Shown piece after piece: positions 42,916 to 51,123 of a stretch of DNA of 64,000 nucleotides. Source of the DNA: Allopusillimonas sp048270225 (GTDB taxonomy: Bacteria > Pseudomonadota > Gammaproteobacteria > Burkholderiales > Burkholderiaceae_B). The translations under genes were made by a program, and so were the position numbers. Where the stretch lies: contig JBLWTG010000005.1 of the NCBI GenBank assembly GCA_048270225.1, positions 310,001 through 374,000 of the forward strand, written 5' to 3'. Below the pieces are notes generated by a model. The model saw only the letters and a list, made by a program, of their open reading frames with translations. It made no database searches and was not told the DNA's origin. Within the stretch, counting starts at the first letter, position 1. Each line of letters starts with the position of its first letter.

Positions 42916-43830
42916 ATGGGGCGTCGATCTGTAGATTTTCCTAACTGGCTGACAGAGCGTGTGCAGCATATTGATGCGGTGCTCGATCAGTTTCTTCCCG
43001 CCGCGGCGCTGACGCCTGTCGCGCTGCACGAGGCCATGCGCTACGCGGTGCTGGGCGGCGGCAAGCGTGTTCGTGCGGCGCTGGTTTATGCGGCCGGCGA
43101 GGCCTCGCTGCCTTCCGGTACCGGGGCATCGGCCCAGGAGATTGCGCTGGATCACGCCGCCGCCGCGGTGGAGCTGATTCATGCCTATTCTCTGGTGCAC
43201 GACGACCTGCCCTGTATGGATGACGATGCGCTGCGGCGCGGTCAGCCTACTGTGCACGTCAAGTTCGACGAAGCCACGGCCATGCTGGCCGGCGACGGGC
43301 TTCAGCCGCTTGCCTTCGAGTTGCTGGGCCTGATGCCGATCGCTCCCGCGCTGATTGTCCAGGCTACGCAGTTGCTGGCCCGTTCGGCGGGCAGTCTGGG
43401 CATGGTGGGCGGACAGGCCATCGACTGTGCGAGTGTAGGGCAGGTGCTGAGCGCAGAGCAGTTGCGCCAGATGCACAGCATGAAAACCGGCGCCATGCTG
43501 GAGGCCAGCGTGTTGCTGGGGGGCATCGTGGCCGGCGCGGGATCCGCGGCGCGCCAGGGTCTGGAAAGCTATGCCAGCGCGGTCGGTCTGGCCTTCCAGG
43601 TCGTTGACGATATCCTGGATGTTACCGGCGATACGACCACGCTGGGCAAGACGGCGGGCAAGGATGCGGCCGACAACAAGCCCACCTACGTCTCCATCAT
43701 GGGGCTGGACGGTTCCCGGGCATTGCTCAAGGAGCTTCATGAGCAGGCTCACGCGGCGTTGCTGCCCCTGGGGCCTTCGGCGGCGCATCTGGCCTGTCTT
43801 GCCGACTATATTGTGGGACGCGACCGCTAG
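42916..43830 (+). CDS. ispA: Farnesyl diphosphate synthase (polyprenyl synthetase family)
   Basis: IspA joins isopentenyl and dimethylallyl diphosphates to farnesyl diphosphate, for quinones, undecaprenyl carriers and, here, squalene. The 304-residue protein has GGGKRVRAALV, the first Asp-rich motif DDLPCMDDD (residues 96-104) and the second DDILDVTGD. The spacing in the first motif is the bacterial short-chain type. It is followed after 75 bases by dxs and makes the substrate for HpnC/D encoded at 59-61 kb. Confidence 0.95.
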   Translation: MGRRSVDFPNWLTERVQHIDAVLDQFLPAAALTPVALHEAMRYAVLGGGKRVRAALVYAAGEASLPSGTGASAQEIALDHAAAAVELIHAYSLVHDDLPCMDDDALRRGQPTVHVKFDEATAMLAGDGLQPLAFELLGLMPIAPALIVQATQLLARSAGSLGMVGGQAIDCASVGQVLSAEQLRQMHSMKTGAMLEASVLLGGIVAGAGSAARQGLESYASAVGLAFQVVDDILDVTGDTTTLGKTAGKDAADNKPTYVSIMGLDGSRALLKELHEQAHAALLPLGPSAAHLACLADYIVGRDR

Positions 43831-43905
43831 CGCGGGCCGCTTTCGGGGCTGGGCCCGGACAGGCCGGGCTGCTCTTCATTACTTCTTTTGTCGTGACGGA
43901 CTAAA

Positions 43906-45894
43906 ATGACCTCACGATCGAATTATCTGAACCGTATGACCACTGTTTCTCTCGAAGCTATTCAATCGCCAGCCGATCTGCGCGACCTAGACCGATCCGA
44001 ACTCAAAGAGATCGCAACACAGTTGCGCGAGTTCGTGCTGCAGTCGGTCTCGAAGACGGGTGGGCATCTGTCTTCGAACCTGGGTACGGTCGAGTTGACG
44101 ATCGCCCTGCACCATGTGTTCGATACGCCGCGTGATCGTATCGTATGGGATGTCGGGCATCAGTCCTATCCGCACAAGATTCTGACCGGTCGCCGCCAGG
44201 CCATGGGTACGTTGCGCCAGAAAGACGGAATATCCGGCTTTCCCAGGCGCAGCGAGTCCGAGTACGACGCGTTCGGCACAGCGCATTCATCCACGTCTAT
44301 TTCCGCCGTGCTGGGCATGGCGGTGGCCTCGCGCAATGCGGGCGAAGACCGCCAGCACATCGCCGTGATCGGCGACGGCGCGATGACGGCGGGCATGGCG
44401 TTCGAGGCGCTCAATAATGCGGGTGTGACGCCGGGCGTCAATGTGCTGGTGGTGCTCAACGACAACGATATGTCGATTTCTCCGCCCGTCGGGGCGCTCA
44501 ACCGTTATCTGGCCCGTCTGCTGTCCGGCGGTTTCTACGCGGCTGCCAAGACGGTGGGTCGTGCGGTGCTGCAGCATGTGCCGCCGGTGCTTGAGCTGGC
44601 GCGCCGCTTCGAGGGCCACGCCAAGGGCATGGTTTCGCCTGCGACCCTGTTCGAGGAGCTGGGTTTCAACTACGTCGGCCCCATTGATGGCCATGATCTG
44701 GATGCACTTGTCCCCACGCTGGAAAATCTCAAGGCGCTGGGCGGCCTGCAGTTTCTGCATGTGGTGACCCGCAAGGGGCAGGGTTACAAGCTGGCCGAGG
44801 CGGATCCCGTGCTGTATCACGGTCCGGGCAAGTTCGACCTCAGTGTCGGCATACAGAAATCGGGCAAGCCTGCGCGGCAGACCTTTACCCAGGTGTTCGG
44901 GCGCTGGCTGTGCGATATGGCCGCCGCCGATCAGCGCCTGTACGGCATCACGCCGGCCATGCGCGAGGGAAGCGGCCTGGTCGAGTTCGAGCAGCGCTAT
45001 CCCGACCGCTATTTCGATGTCGGCATTGCCGAACAGCATGCCGTCACCTTTGCCGGCGGTCTGGCCTGCGAGGGACAAAAGCCGGTGGTGGCCATCTACT
45101 CCACCTTTTTGCAGCGCGGCTATGACCAGCTCATTCACGATGTGGCCTTGCAGAATCTGGACGTAACCTTTGCGCTCGACCGCGCGGGCATCGTCGGGGC
45201 CGATGGCGCTACGCACGCGGGCAATTACGATGTCGCCTTCCTGCGCTGCGTGCCGAATATGGTGATCGCGACGCCGTCCGATGAAAACGAGGCGCGCCTG
45301 TTGCTGAGTACGTGCTATCGCCATCCGGGCCCCGCTTCGGTTCGCTACCCGCGCGGCGCGGGCTGTGGCGCCGAGGTCGGCGGCGATCTGGCCGTGGTAG
45401 AGATCGGCCGCGGGGTGCTGCGGCGCGAGGGGAGCCGGCTTGCCATGCTTGTGTTTGGCACGCTGGCGCCGGCGGCGCTGGAAGCCGCCGGGCAACTGGA
45501 CGCCACGCTGGTGGACATGCGCTTTGTCAAACCGTTGGACGAAGCCCTGCTGGCTGAGCTGGCGCAGCGCCATGAGGCCTTCGTGACCATCGAGGATGCC
45601 GCCATCATGGGCGGAGCGGGCAGTGCCGTACTCGAATTCCTTGCCGGGCGGGGCCTGTCGCTGCCTGTGCTGCAGCTGGGTCTGCCGGACCGCTTTATCG
45701 ACCATGGCGATCAGGGGGCGATTCTGTCGGCACTTGGTCTGGATGCCTGTGGCATCGAGCGGTCGATACGGCAGCGCTTTGCGCACCTGTTTGCGAACGA
45801 AGACGGGGCGGATGCGCAGGGCGAAGCCACTCCGGCGGGCGATGATGCCAGGCCGCTTCGGCGTCAGGGCGGCGCCGCAATGCGGTCGGATTAA
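43906..45894 (+). CDS. dxs: 1-deoxy-D-xylulose-5-phosphate synthase
   Basis: Dxs makes deoxyxylulose 5-phosphate from pyruvate and glyceraldehyde 3-phosphate, feeding isoprenoids, thiazole (ThiG) and pyridoxal phosphate (with PdxA). The 662-residue protein has GGHLSSNLGTVELTIALHHV, the ThDP-Mg motif GDGAMTAGMAFEALNNAG, GIAEQHAVTFAGGLA and the C-terminal transketolase domain. An ATG at 43936 (MTTVSLEAIQ) is an equally good start. A ~40-residue Ala/Gly/Arg-rich tail follows the usual end. Last gene of xseB-ispA-dxs. Confidence 0.96.
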   Translation: MTSRSNYLNRMTTVSLEAIQSPADLRDLDRSELKEIATQLREFVLQSVSKTGGHLSSNLGTVELTIALHHVFDTPRDRIVWDVGHQSYPHKILTGRRQAMGTLRQKDGISGFPRRSESEYDAFGTAHSSTSISAVLGMAVASRNAGEDRQHIAVIGDGAMTAGMAFEALNNAGVTPGVNVLVVLNDNDMSISPPVGALNRYLARLLSGGFYAAAKTVGRAVLQHVPPVLELARRFEGHAKGMVSPATLFEELGFNYVGPIDGHDLDALVPTLENLKALGGLQFLHVVTRKGQGYKLAEADPVLYHGPGKFDLSVGIQKSGKPARQTFTQVFGRWLCDMAAADQRLYGITPAMREGSGLVEFEQRYPDRYFDVGIAEQHAVTFAGGLACEGQKPVVAIYSTFLQRGYDQLIHDVALQNLDVTFALDRAGIVGADGATHAGNYDVAFLRCVPNMVIATPSDENEARLLLSTCYRHPGPASVRYPRGAGCGAEVGGDLAVVEIGRGVLRREGSRLAMLVFGTLAPAALEAAGQLDATLVDMRFVKPLDEALLAELAQRHEAFVTIEDAAIMGGAGSAVLEFLAGRGLSLPVLQLGLPDRFIDHGDQGAILSALGLDACGIERSIRQRFAHLFANEDGADAQGEATPAGDDARPLRRQGGAAMRSD

Positions 45895-45999
45895 TGCCTG
45901 ATACCATTATGGTTATAGTGTTAATGCGTGCGGCGGTGCCGCATAATTGATTCTTTTCAAGAAAATGCAGCGATATGCGCTGCGTTCAAGGCTTGTCTC

Positions 46000-46821
46000 A
46001 TGAATACTCTGTACGACTCCCCGGTCGCGATGCCTGATGTGCAAAGCAGCGTCGATACGCGCCATATTGCAATCCAGCGCGTCGGTGTGAAGGGGGTGCG
46101 GCATCCCATGCTGCTGGCAGTCGCCGGCGACGATCCCCTGCCGACCGTGGGCAACTGGGAACTGACGGTTGCATTGCCGGCCCAGGAAAAAGGCACGCAC
46201 ATGTCGCGTTTCGTGGCGCTGCTCGAGCGCTTTCGCCGCACGCCCATGACGCCGGAAAGCTTTTGCGGCATGGCGGCGGATATGCTGCCGCTGCTCAATG
46301 CGCAGGCCGGTGACATATCCGTGACCTTTCCGTATTTCATCGACAAGGTTGCGCCGATGTCGGGCGTGAGCAGTCTGATGGACTATGAACTTACCTGGAC
46401 TGCACGTGCTGGCGCACCAGCCCAGGGCCAGCCCTCCGAGGTTCAGTTCGAGCTTCAGGCACTGGTTCCGGTGACCAGCCTGTGTCCTTGTTCCAAGGCC
46501 ATTTCGGAGTATGGCGCGCATAACCAGCGCTCCCACGTTACCGTGACGGTGTCCTATAGCCAGCCTGGTCTGGTTGAGATCGACGACTTGATACGCAGCA
46601 TAGAGCAGCAGGCTTCCTGCGAGCTATGGGGGCTGCTCAAGCGCACAGACGAAAAATTCGTGACCGAACGCGCTTACGAAAACCCCAAATTTGTCGAGGA
46701 TCTGGTGCGCGATGTGGCCAGCCAGTTGCAGGACCTGCCCGGCGTGGCGCGTTTTCGCGTAGTGGCCGAGAACTTCGAATCCATACACAATCATTCGGCC
46801 TACGCCGTTGTTGAAGGCTGA
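46000..46821 (+). CDS. folE2: GTP cyclohydrolase FolE2 (GTP cyclohydrolase IB)
   Basis: FolE2 converts GTP to dihydroneopterin triphosphate, the first step of folate synthesis; unlike FolE it can use metals other than zinc. The 273-residue protein carries MSRFVALLERF, LVPVTSLCPCSKAISEYGAHNQRS with the metal-binding Cys, and KRTDEKFVTERAYENPKFVED. The ATG at 46000 matches homologue starts. It stands alone, 105 bases after dxs. That gap is AT-rich but shows no Zur palindrome I would accept. Confidence 0.94.
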   Translation: MNTLYDSPVAMPDVQSSVDTRHIAIQRVGVKGVRHPMLLAVAGDDPLPTVGNWELTVALPAQEKGTHMSRFVALLERFRRTPMTPESFCGMAADMLPLLNAQAGDISVTFPYFIDKVAPMSGVSSLMDYELTWTARAGAPAQGQPSEVQFELQALVPVTSLCPCSKAISEYGAHNQRSHVTVTVSYSQPGLVEIDDLIRSIEQQASCELWGLLKRTDEKFVTERAYENPKFVEDLVRDVASQLQDLPGVARFRVVAENFESIHNHSAYAVVEG

Positions 46822-46891
46822 GGCGGCGCACACCATAAGGGCGCGCCGGGCGACTGGCCGTACCGCGGCGGTCATGTCCGATCGATAGGGC

Positions 46892-46921
46892 TTGTCTGTC
46901 TATCCGTAAAAATGCTAATAT
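46892..46921 (+). promoter_or_regulatory. Sigma-70 promoter of rpsF-priB-rpsR-rplI
   Basis: TTGTCT (46892-46897), 18-bp spacer and TAATAT (46916-46921) with a TGC before the -10 make a good extended promoter. A start near 46928 gives a leader of about 115 nt. An ATTTGCC-TT-GGCAAAT palindrome (46949-46964) lies early in that leader. Confidence 0.7.
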
Positions 46922-46998
46922 AGCTGGTTTCTTGCTCGATCCTTGCGTATTTGCCTTGGCAAATGCGGCCAGCCGGCCACGCAACGGACGGGCTGACC

Positions 46999-47023
46999 CT
47001 TGCAGCCATCGCATAGCTGCAAG
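46999..47023 (+). ncRNA. Leader hairpin before rpsF, possible S6:S18 feedback site
   Basis: CTTGCAGC (46999-47006) and GCTGCAAG (47016-47023) make a perfect 8-bp stem just before the AAGGAG of rpsF (47032-47037). In many bacteria the S6:S18 complex binds a structured rpsF leader and represses translation. The position fits; the conserved CCG motif was not confirmed. Confidence 0.35.
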
Positions 47024-47043
47024 ACATCCTCAAGGAGTGTTTT

Positions 47044-47421
47044 ATGCGTCACTACGAAGTAGTGTTTATCGTGCATCCTGATCAAAGCGAGCAGGTGCCC
47101 GCCATGATCGAACGCTATCAGTCTTCCGTTACCAGCAATGGTGGCCAGATTCATCGTCTGGAAGACTGGGGCCGCCGCCAGTTGGCTTACCCCATCCAGA
47201 AACTCGTCAAGGCGCATTACGTCTGCATGAACATCGAATGCAGCCAGGCCGTTCTGGACGATCTCGAGCATTCGTTCCGTTACAACGACGCGATTCTGCG
47301 TCATCTGGTCATCAAGACCAAAAAGGCGCAGGCTGCGGCTTCGATCATGATGAAATCGGTTGAGCGCGAAGAGGCCCGCAAGGCTACGGCGGAAACAACG
47401 ACTCCGGCACCGGCCAACTGA
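47044..47421 (+). CDS. rpsF: 30S ribosomal protein S6
   Basis: The 125-residue protein starts MRHYEVVFIVHPDQSEQVPA and has LEDWGRRQLAYPIQKLVKAH, the standard S6 fold, with a short Ala/Thr/Pro tail. S6 pairs with S18 in the platform of the 30S subunit. It leads rpsF-priB-rpsR-rplI with a strong AAGGAG. Confidence 0.97.
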   Translation: MRHYEVVFIVHPDQSEQVPAMIERYQSSVTSNGGQIHRLEDWGRRQLAYPIQKLVKAHYVCMNIECSQAVLDDLEHSFRYNDAILRHLVIKTKKAQAAASIMMKSVEREEARKATAETTTPAPAN

Positions 47422-47440
47422 TCGGGCGTCCGGGCAGCCA

Positions 47441-47758
47441 GTGAACCAGCTGATCCTGACAGCCACAGCCCTCGAGGTGCAGCCGCTAAGGTACACCCCG
47501 TCAGGCTTGCCGGCCATCGAGATATTGCTGGGACACGAGTCGGAAGTCATCGAAGCCGGCCTTGGCCGTCGCATCGAACTCACACTTCCTGCTGTGGCCC
47601 TCGGAGACCTGGCCTTGCTGTTGGCCGACACCCCGCTAGGCGCGAGCATGTCGATACAGGGCTTTCTCGCCCCGGTCAGAAAAAGCTCGAACAAGCTGGT
47701 GTTGCACATACAGCAGGCAGACCGGACCTTCGCAGGCGGCGCCAGCGCCGTCGTGTAG
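47441..47758 (+). CDS. priB: Primosomal replication protein N (PriB)
   Basis: PriB is a single-stranded DNA-binding OB-fold protein that helps PriA restart stalled forks and load DnaB, whose gene is close downstream. The 105-residue product starts NQLILTATALEVQPLRYTPS and contains PAIEILLGHESEVIEAG. The start is a GTG at 47441, 19 bases after rpsF; the upstream in-frame start lies inside rpsF. Its place between rpsF and rpsR is conserved in beta- and gammaproteobacteria. Confidence 0.93.
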   Translation: MNQLILTATALEVQPLRYTPSGLPAIEILLGHESEVIEAGLGRRIELTLPAVALGDLALLLADTPLGASMSIQGFLAPVRKSSNKLVLHIQQADRTFAGGASAVV

Positions 47759-47852
47759 TTCCTTATACCGTCACAGGAGCGCTCGCGTCGCGACGCATGC
47801 GCATGAAACATACCGCTCGGGCGCAGCCCGGGCTTGCAAGAGGTAATTAACC

Positions 47853-48125
47853 ATGGCTTTCTTCAAGAAAAGCAAAGAAAAACGCAAATTCACGCAGCAA
47901 AATCCGCTGTTCAAGCGCCGCAAGTTCTGCCGCTTCACGGCAGCAGGCGTCGAGGAAATCGACTACAAAGATCTGGACACCCTGCGTGACTTCATCCAGG
48001 AAAACGGCAAGATCATTCCTGCCCGCCTGACCGGCACCAAGGCACACTATCAGCGCCAGCTCGACACCGCGATCAAGCGCGCGCGTTTCCTGGCCCTGCT
48101 GCCTTACACCGACAACCACAACTAA
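47853..48125 (+). CDS. rpsR: 30S ribosomal protein S18
   Basis: The 90-residue basic protein has the S18 core KFCRFTAAGVEEIDYKDLDT and LTGTKAHYQRQLDTAIKRAR. It binds 16S rRNA with S6. AAGAGG lies before the ATG. The C-terminus (LPYTDNHN) is the betaproteobacterial form. Confidence 0.97.
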   Translation: MAFFKKSKEKRKFTQQNPLFKRRKFCRFTAAGVEEIDYKDLDTLRDFIQENGKIIPARLTGTKAHYQRQLDTAIKRARFLALLPYTDNHN

Positions 48126-48141
48126 TCCGGGACCTATCGTC

Positions 48142-48597
48142 ATGCAAGTCATTCTGCTCGAAAAAGTCGTGAATCTCGGTAACCTCGGTGACGTCGTGCG
48201 CGTGCGCAACGGCTATGCCCGCAACTACCTGATTCCCCAGAAAATTGCGCGTCGGGCAACCGATGTCGCCCTGAAAGAATTCGAAGCCCGCCGCGCCGAG
48301 CTCGAAAAAGCCCAGGCCGAAAAGCTGGCTGCTGCAGAAGCTGTCAGCGCCAAGCTGGGCGGCTACACGGTGACGCTCTCGCAAAAAGCGGGTGTTGACG
48401 GCCGTCTGTTCGGTTCGGTCACTACCATGGATATCGCTGCCGCGCTGGTACGCGATGGCTTCGATTCCATCGAGAAGTCCCAGGTTCGCCTGCCCGACGG
48501 TCACCTCAAGGCAGTGGGCGAGTACCCTGTCCAGGTGGTTCTGCTCGCCGATGTCGTCACCGACATCACGGTGGTGGTTCAGGGCGAAATGGCCTGA
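48142..48597 (+). CDS. rplI: 50S ribosomal protein L9
   Basis: The 151-residue protein starts MQVILLEKVVNLGNLGDVVR and has GYARNYLIPQKIARRAT, then a long connecting helix and the C-terminal RNA-binding domain. L9 sits at the base of L1 and helps reading-frame fidelity. It ends the S6 operon and is followed by a strong terminator. Confidence 0.97.
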   Translation: MQVILLEKVVNLGNLGDVVRVRNGYARNYLIPQKIARRATDVALKEFEARRAELEKAQAEKLAAAEAVSAKLGGYTVTLSQKAGVDGRLFGSVTTMDIAAALVRDGFDSIEKSQVRLPDGHLKAVGEYPVQVVLLADVVTDITVVVQGEMA

Positions 48598-48657
48598 TCC
48601 AGCTGCCTCGCGTGGTACATTCATCCATGCAAGGATGAATGCCGCGCCCAGCAGTGC

Positions 48658-48682
48658 AAAGCCGGCGCAAGCCGGCTTTTTT
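48658..48682 (+). terminator. Intrinsic terminator after rplI
   Basis: AAAGCCGGC (48658-48666), loop GCAA, GCCGGCTTT and further T to 48682. A 9-bp stem with a tetraloop and a T run: a strong rho-independent terminator between the S6 operon and dnaB. Confidence 0.9.
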
Positions 48683-48723
48683 CATTTCCGCTGCAGACCG
48701 TTCGGAGCCCTTACTTGGACAGC

Positions 48724-50094
48724 ATGAATACAAAATCTGATACGCAGCTCGATTATCTGCGGGTCCCGCCTCACTCCATCGAGGCTGAGCAGTCTGTACT
48801 GGGCGGGCTACTGTTGGATAACGCAGCCTTTGACCGCGTTACAGACGTTCTGGCTGATGACGACTTCTATCGCTACGATCATAAGCTGATCTGGCAGCAT
48901 ATCGCACGACTCATCAGCCTCGCGCGGCCTGCTGACGTGGTGACGGTGCATGAGTCGCTGGCCAGTGCAGGAAAATCCGAAGAGGTGGGCGGCCTGGCTT
49001 ATCTGAATGCGCTGGCGCACAACACGCCGTCGGCGGCCAATATTCGACGCTATGCCGAGATTGTGCGCGAGCGCTCCATGCTGCGCAAGCTGGTGTCGGT
49101 GGCCGACGAAATCGCCGCGGCCGCCTTCAACCCGCAAGGCAAGGAGGCGCGGCAACTGCTGGACGAAGCCGAATCCCGCGTATTCCAGATTGCGCAGGAA
49201 GGCGCCAAGGGCGCAACCGGCTTCCAGGATATCCAGCCGCTGCTCAGCCAGGTCGTGGAGCGCATCGACGAGCTCTATCATCGCGAAGGCGATTCGGATA
49301 TCACCGGAGTGCCCACGGGCTTTACCGACCTGGATCGCATGACATCCGGCCTGCAGCCAGGCGATCTTGTTATCGTGGCGGGCCGTCCGTCCATGGGCAA
49401 GACCTCCTTCTCCATGAATATCGGCGAGCATGTCGCCATTGAGCAGGGCCTGCCGGTTGCGGTGTTCTCCATGGAAATGGGTGCGGTGCAGCTGGCCATG
49501 CGGATGGTGGGCTCGGTCGGCATGCTTGACCAGCATCGCATGCGTACCGGCAAGCTGACGGCGGAAGACTGGCCGCGCCTCACGCATGCTGTACAGCAGG
49601 TGCAAGAGGCTCAAATCTATATCGATGAAACCCCTGCCTTGACGTCGATGGAAGTGCGTGCCCGGGCGCGGCGGCTGGCCCGGCAGTGCGGCCAGCTTGG
49701 CCTGATTATTATTGACTATATGCAGTTGATGTCGGGCAGTTCGGGTGGTGAAAACCGCGCAACGGAAATCTCGGAAATCAGCCGCTCGCTCAAGAGTCTG
49801 GCCAAAGAGCTCAATTGCCCCTTGATTGCGCTGTCGCAGCTGAACCGAAGCCTGGAGCAACGCCCGAACAAACGTCCGGTCATGAGCGATTTGCGCGAAT
49901 CCGGCGCTATCGAGCAGGATGCCGACCTGATTCTGTTCATTTATCGCGATGAGGTCTATAACCCCGATTCGCCCGACAAGGGTACGGCGGAAATCATTAT
50001 CGGCAAGCAGCGTAATGGCCCTATCGGCCATGTACGCCTGACCTTCCAGGGGTCGAGCACACGCTTCCTGAACTTCAGCTCGACGATGGGTTGA
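48724..50094 (+). CDS. dnaB: Replicative DNA helicase DnaB
   Basis: The 456-residue hexameric helicase has the N-terminal primase-interaction domain (PPHSIEAEQSVLGGLLLDNA), Walker A GRPSMGKTSF, Walker B region LIIIDYMQLM and EISRSLKSLAKELNCPLIALSQLNR, with FIYRDEVYN near the end. No intein or insertion is present. The ATG at 48724 is preferred to an upstream TTG at 48715. The gene starts 42 bases after the terminator, so its promoter is not obvious. Confidence 0.97.
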   Translation: MNTKSDTQLDYLRVPPHSIEAEQSVLGGLLLDNAAFDRVTDVLADDDFYRYDHKLIWQHIARLISLARPADVVTVHESLASAGKSEEVGGLAYLNALAHNTPSAANIRRYAEIVRERSMLRKLVSVADEIAAAAFNPQGKEARQLLDEAESRVFQIAQEGAKGATGFQDIQPLLSQVVERIDELYHREGDSDITGVPTGFTDLDRMTSGLQPGDLVIVAGRPSMGKTSFSMNIGEHVAIEQGLPVAVFSMEMGAVQLAMRMVGSVGMLDQHRMRTGKLTAEDWPRLTHAVQQVQEAQIYIDETPALTSMEVRARARRLARQCGQLGLIIIDYMQLMSGSSGGENRATEISEISRSLKSLAKELNCPLIALSQLNRSLEQRPNKRPVMSDLRESGAIEQDADLILFIYRDEVYNPDSPDKGTAEIIIGKQRNGPIGHVRLTFQGSSTRFLNFSSTMG

Positions 50095-50107
50095 TCCGGG
50101 CTGTGGT

Positions 50108-51115
50108 TCAGCGCGCGGGTTTGGGCGGCGTCATGGTCAGCGCCAGATCATAGGCGGCGCGCAACGAGGCAGGATCGGCAATGCCTTGTCCCGCGATGTC
50201 GAAAGCGGTGCCATGGTCCACGCTGGTACGCACAAATGGCAGTCCTACCGTGATGTTGACGCCTTCATCAATACCCAGGTATTTGACCGGAATCAGTCCC
50301 TGGTCGTGATACTGGGCGACGACAATGTCGAACTCGCCCTGGCGCGCCCGCATGAAAACCGTGTCGCCGGGCCAGGGGCCGCTGGCGTCTATGCCTTCGT
50401 TGCGCGCCTGCGCAATCGCTGGCGCAATGACCTTGATCTCTTCGCGGCCAAAACGTCCTTCTTCTCCGGCGTGCGGATTCAGGCCGGCGACGGCGACACG
50501 CGGCTGCGCGATGCCTGCCTGGCGACAGGCCTGATGCGCCAGGCGTATGGTATCCAGCTCGGCATCGAGGGTGATGCGGGCGCTGACATCATGCAGCGCC
50601 ACATGGATAGTCACCAGGATGACGCGCAGCTCATGGTTGGCCAGCATCATGGCATAGCGCGTTGTGCCGGTGCGTTCGGCCAGAATCTCGGTATGGCCGG
50701 GATAGTCCGCGCCGCCTTGACGCATGGTTTGTTTGTTCAGCGGCGCCGTGACAATGGCGCGCAAGCTGCCTGCCTGTGCATCGTCGATGGCGTGACACAG
50801 GTACTCGTACGCGCCCCGGCCTGCGAGCTTGTTGGCTTGTCCCGGCACAAGATCATCGGGCAGCGCCTGCCAGCGGTTGAGCACTGGAATGATGCCGGAT
50901 CCGAAGCTGGCTACGCCGGGCTCGCTGATCAGTTCGACACGTAGCGCCTGGTCCAGGCCCAGCCGCCGCAGCGTGGCGTCGAGCACACCCGCATCGCCAT
51001 ACACCAGCGTGGGCTCAGGGAGCCCGCCTGCGAACAGCTTGGCGATGATTTCGGGACCGATGCCCGCAGCATCACCCATGGTGATGCCGACGGGCAGGGA
51101 AGGAGGCGTATTCAT
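50108..51115 (-). CDS. pdxA: 4-hydroxythreonine-4-phosphate dehydrogenase PdxA
   Basis: PdxA oxidises 4-phosphohydroxy-threonine in the DXP-dependent route to pyridoxal phosphate. The 335-residue protein has VGITMGDAAGIGPEIIAKL, TAPLNKQTMRQGGADYPGHT with metal-binding His, and QYHDQGLIPVKYLG. The ATG at 51115 overlies conserved sequence. Related PdxA2 enzymes act on sugar-acid phosphates, so a non-B6 role is possible; the usual surA-pdxA-ksgA context is absent here. It is the last gene of a minus-strand string starting at 53781. Confidence 0.88.
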   Translation of the reverse strand: MNTPPSLPVGITMGDAAGIGPEIIAKLFAGGLPEPTLVYGDAGVLDATLRRLGLDQALRVELISEPGVASFGSGIIPVLNRWQALPDDLVPGQANKLAGRGAYEYLCHAIDDAQAGSLRAIVTAPLNKQTMRQGGADYPGHTEILAERTGTTRYAMMLANHELRVILVTIHVALHDVSARITLDAELDTIRLAHQACRQAGIAQPRVAVAGLNPHAGEEGRFGREEIKVIAPAIAQARNEGIDASGPWPGDTVFMRARQGEFDIVVAQYHDQGLIPVKYLGIDEGVNITVGLPFVRTSVDHGTAFDIAGQGIADPASLRAAYDLALTMTPPKPAR

Positions 51116-51123
51116 GCCGCGGC

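Noticed and set aside
45895..45999. Zur box before folE2
   Set aside because: The AT-rich TTATGGTTATAGTGTTAATG stretch is not a palindrome of the Zur type.
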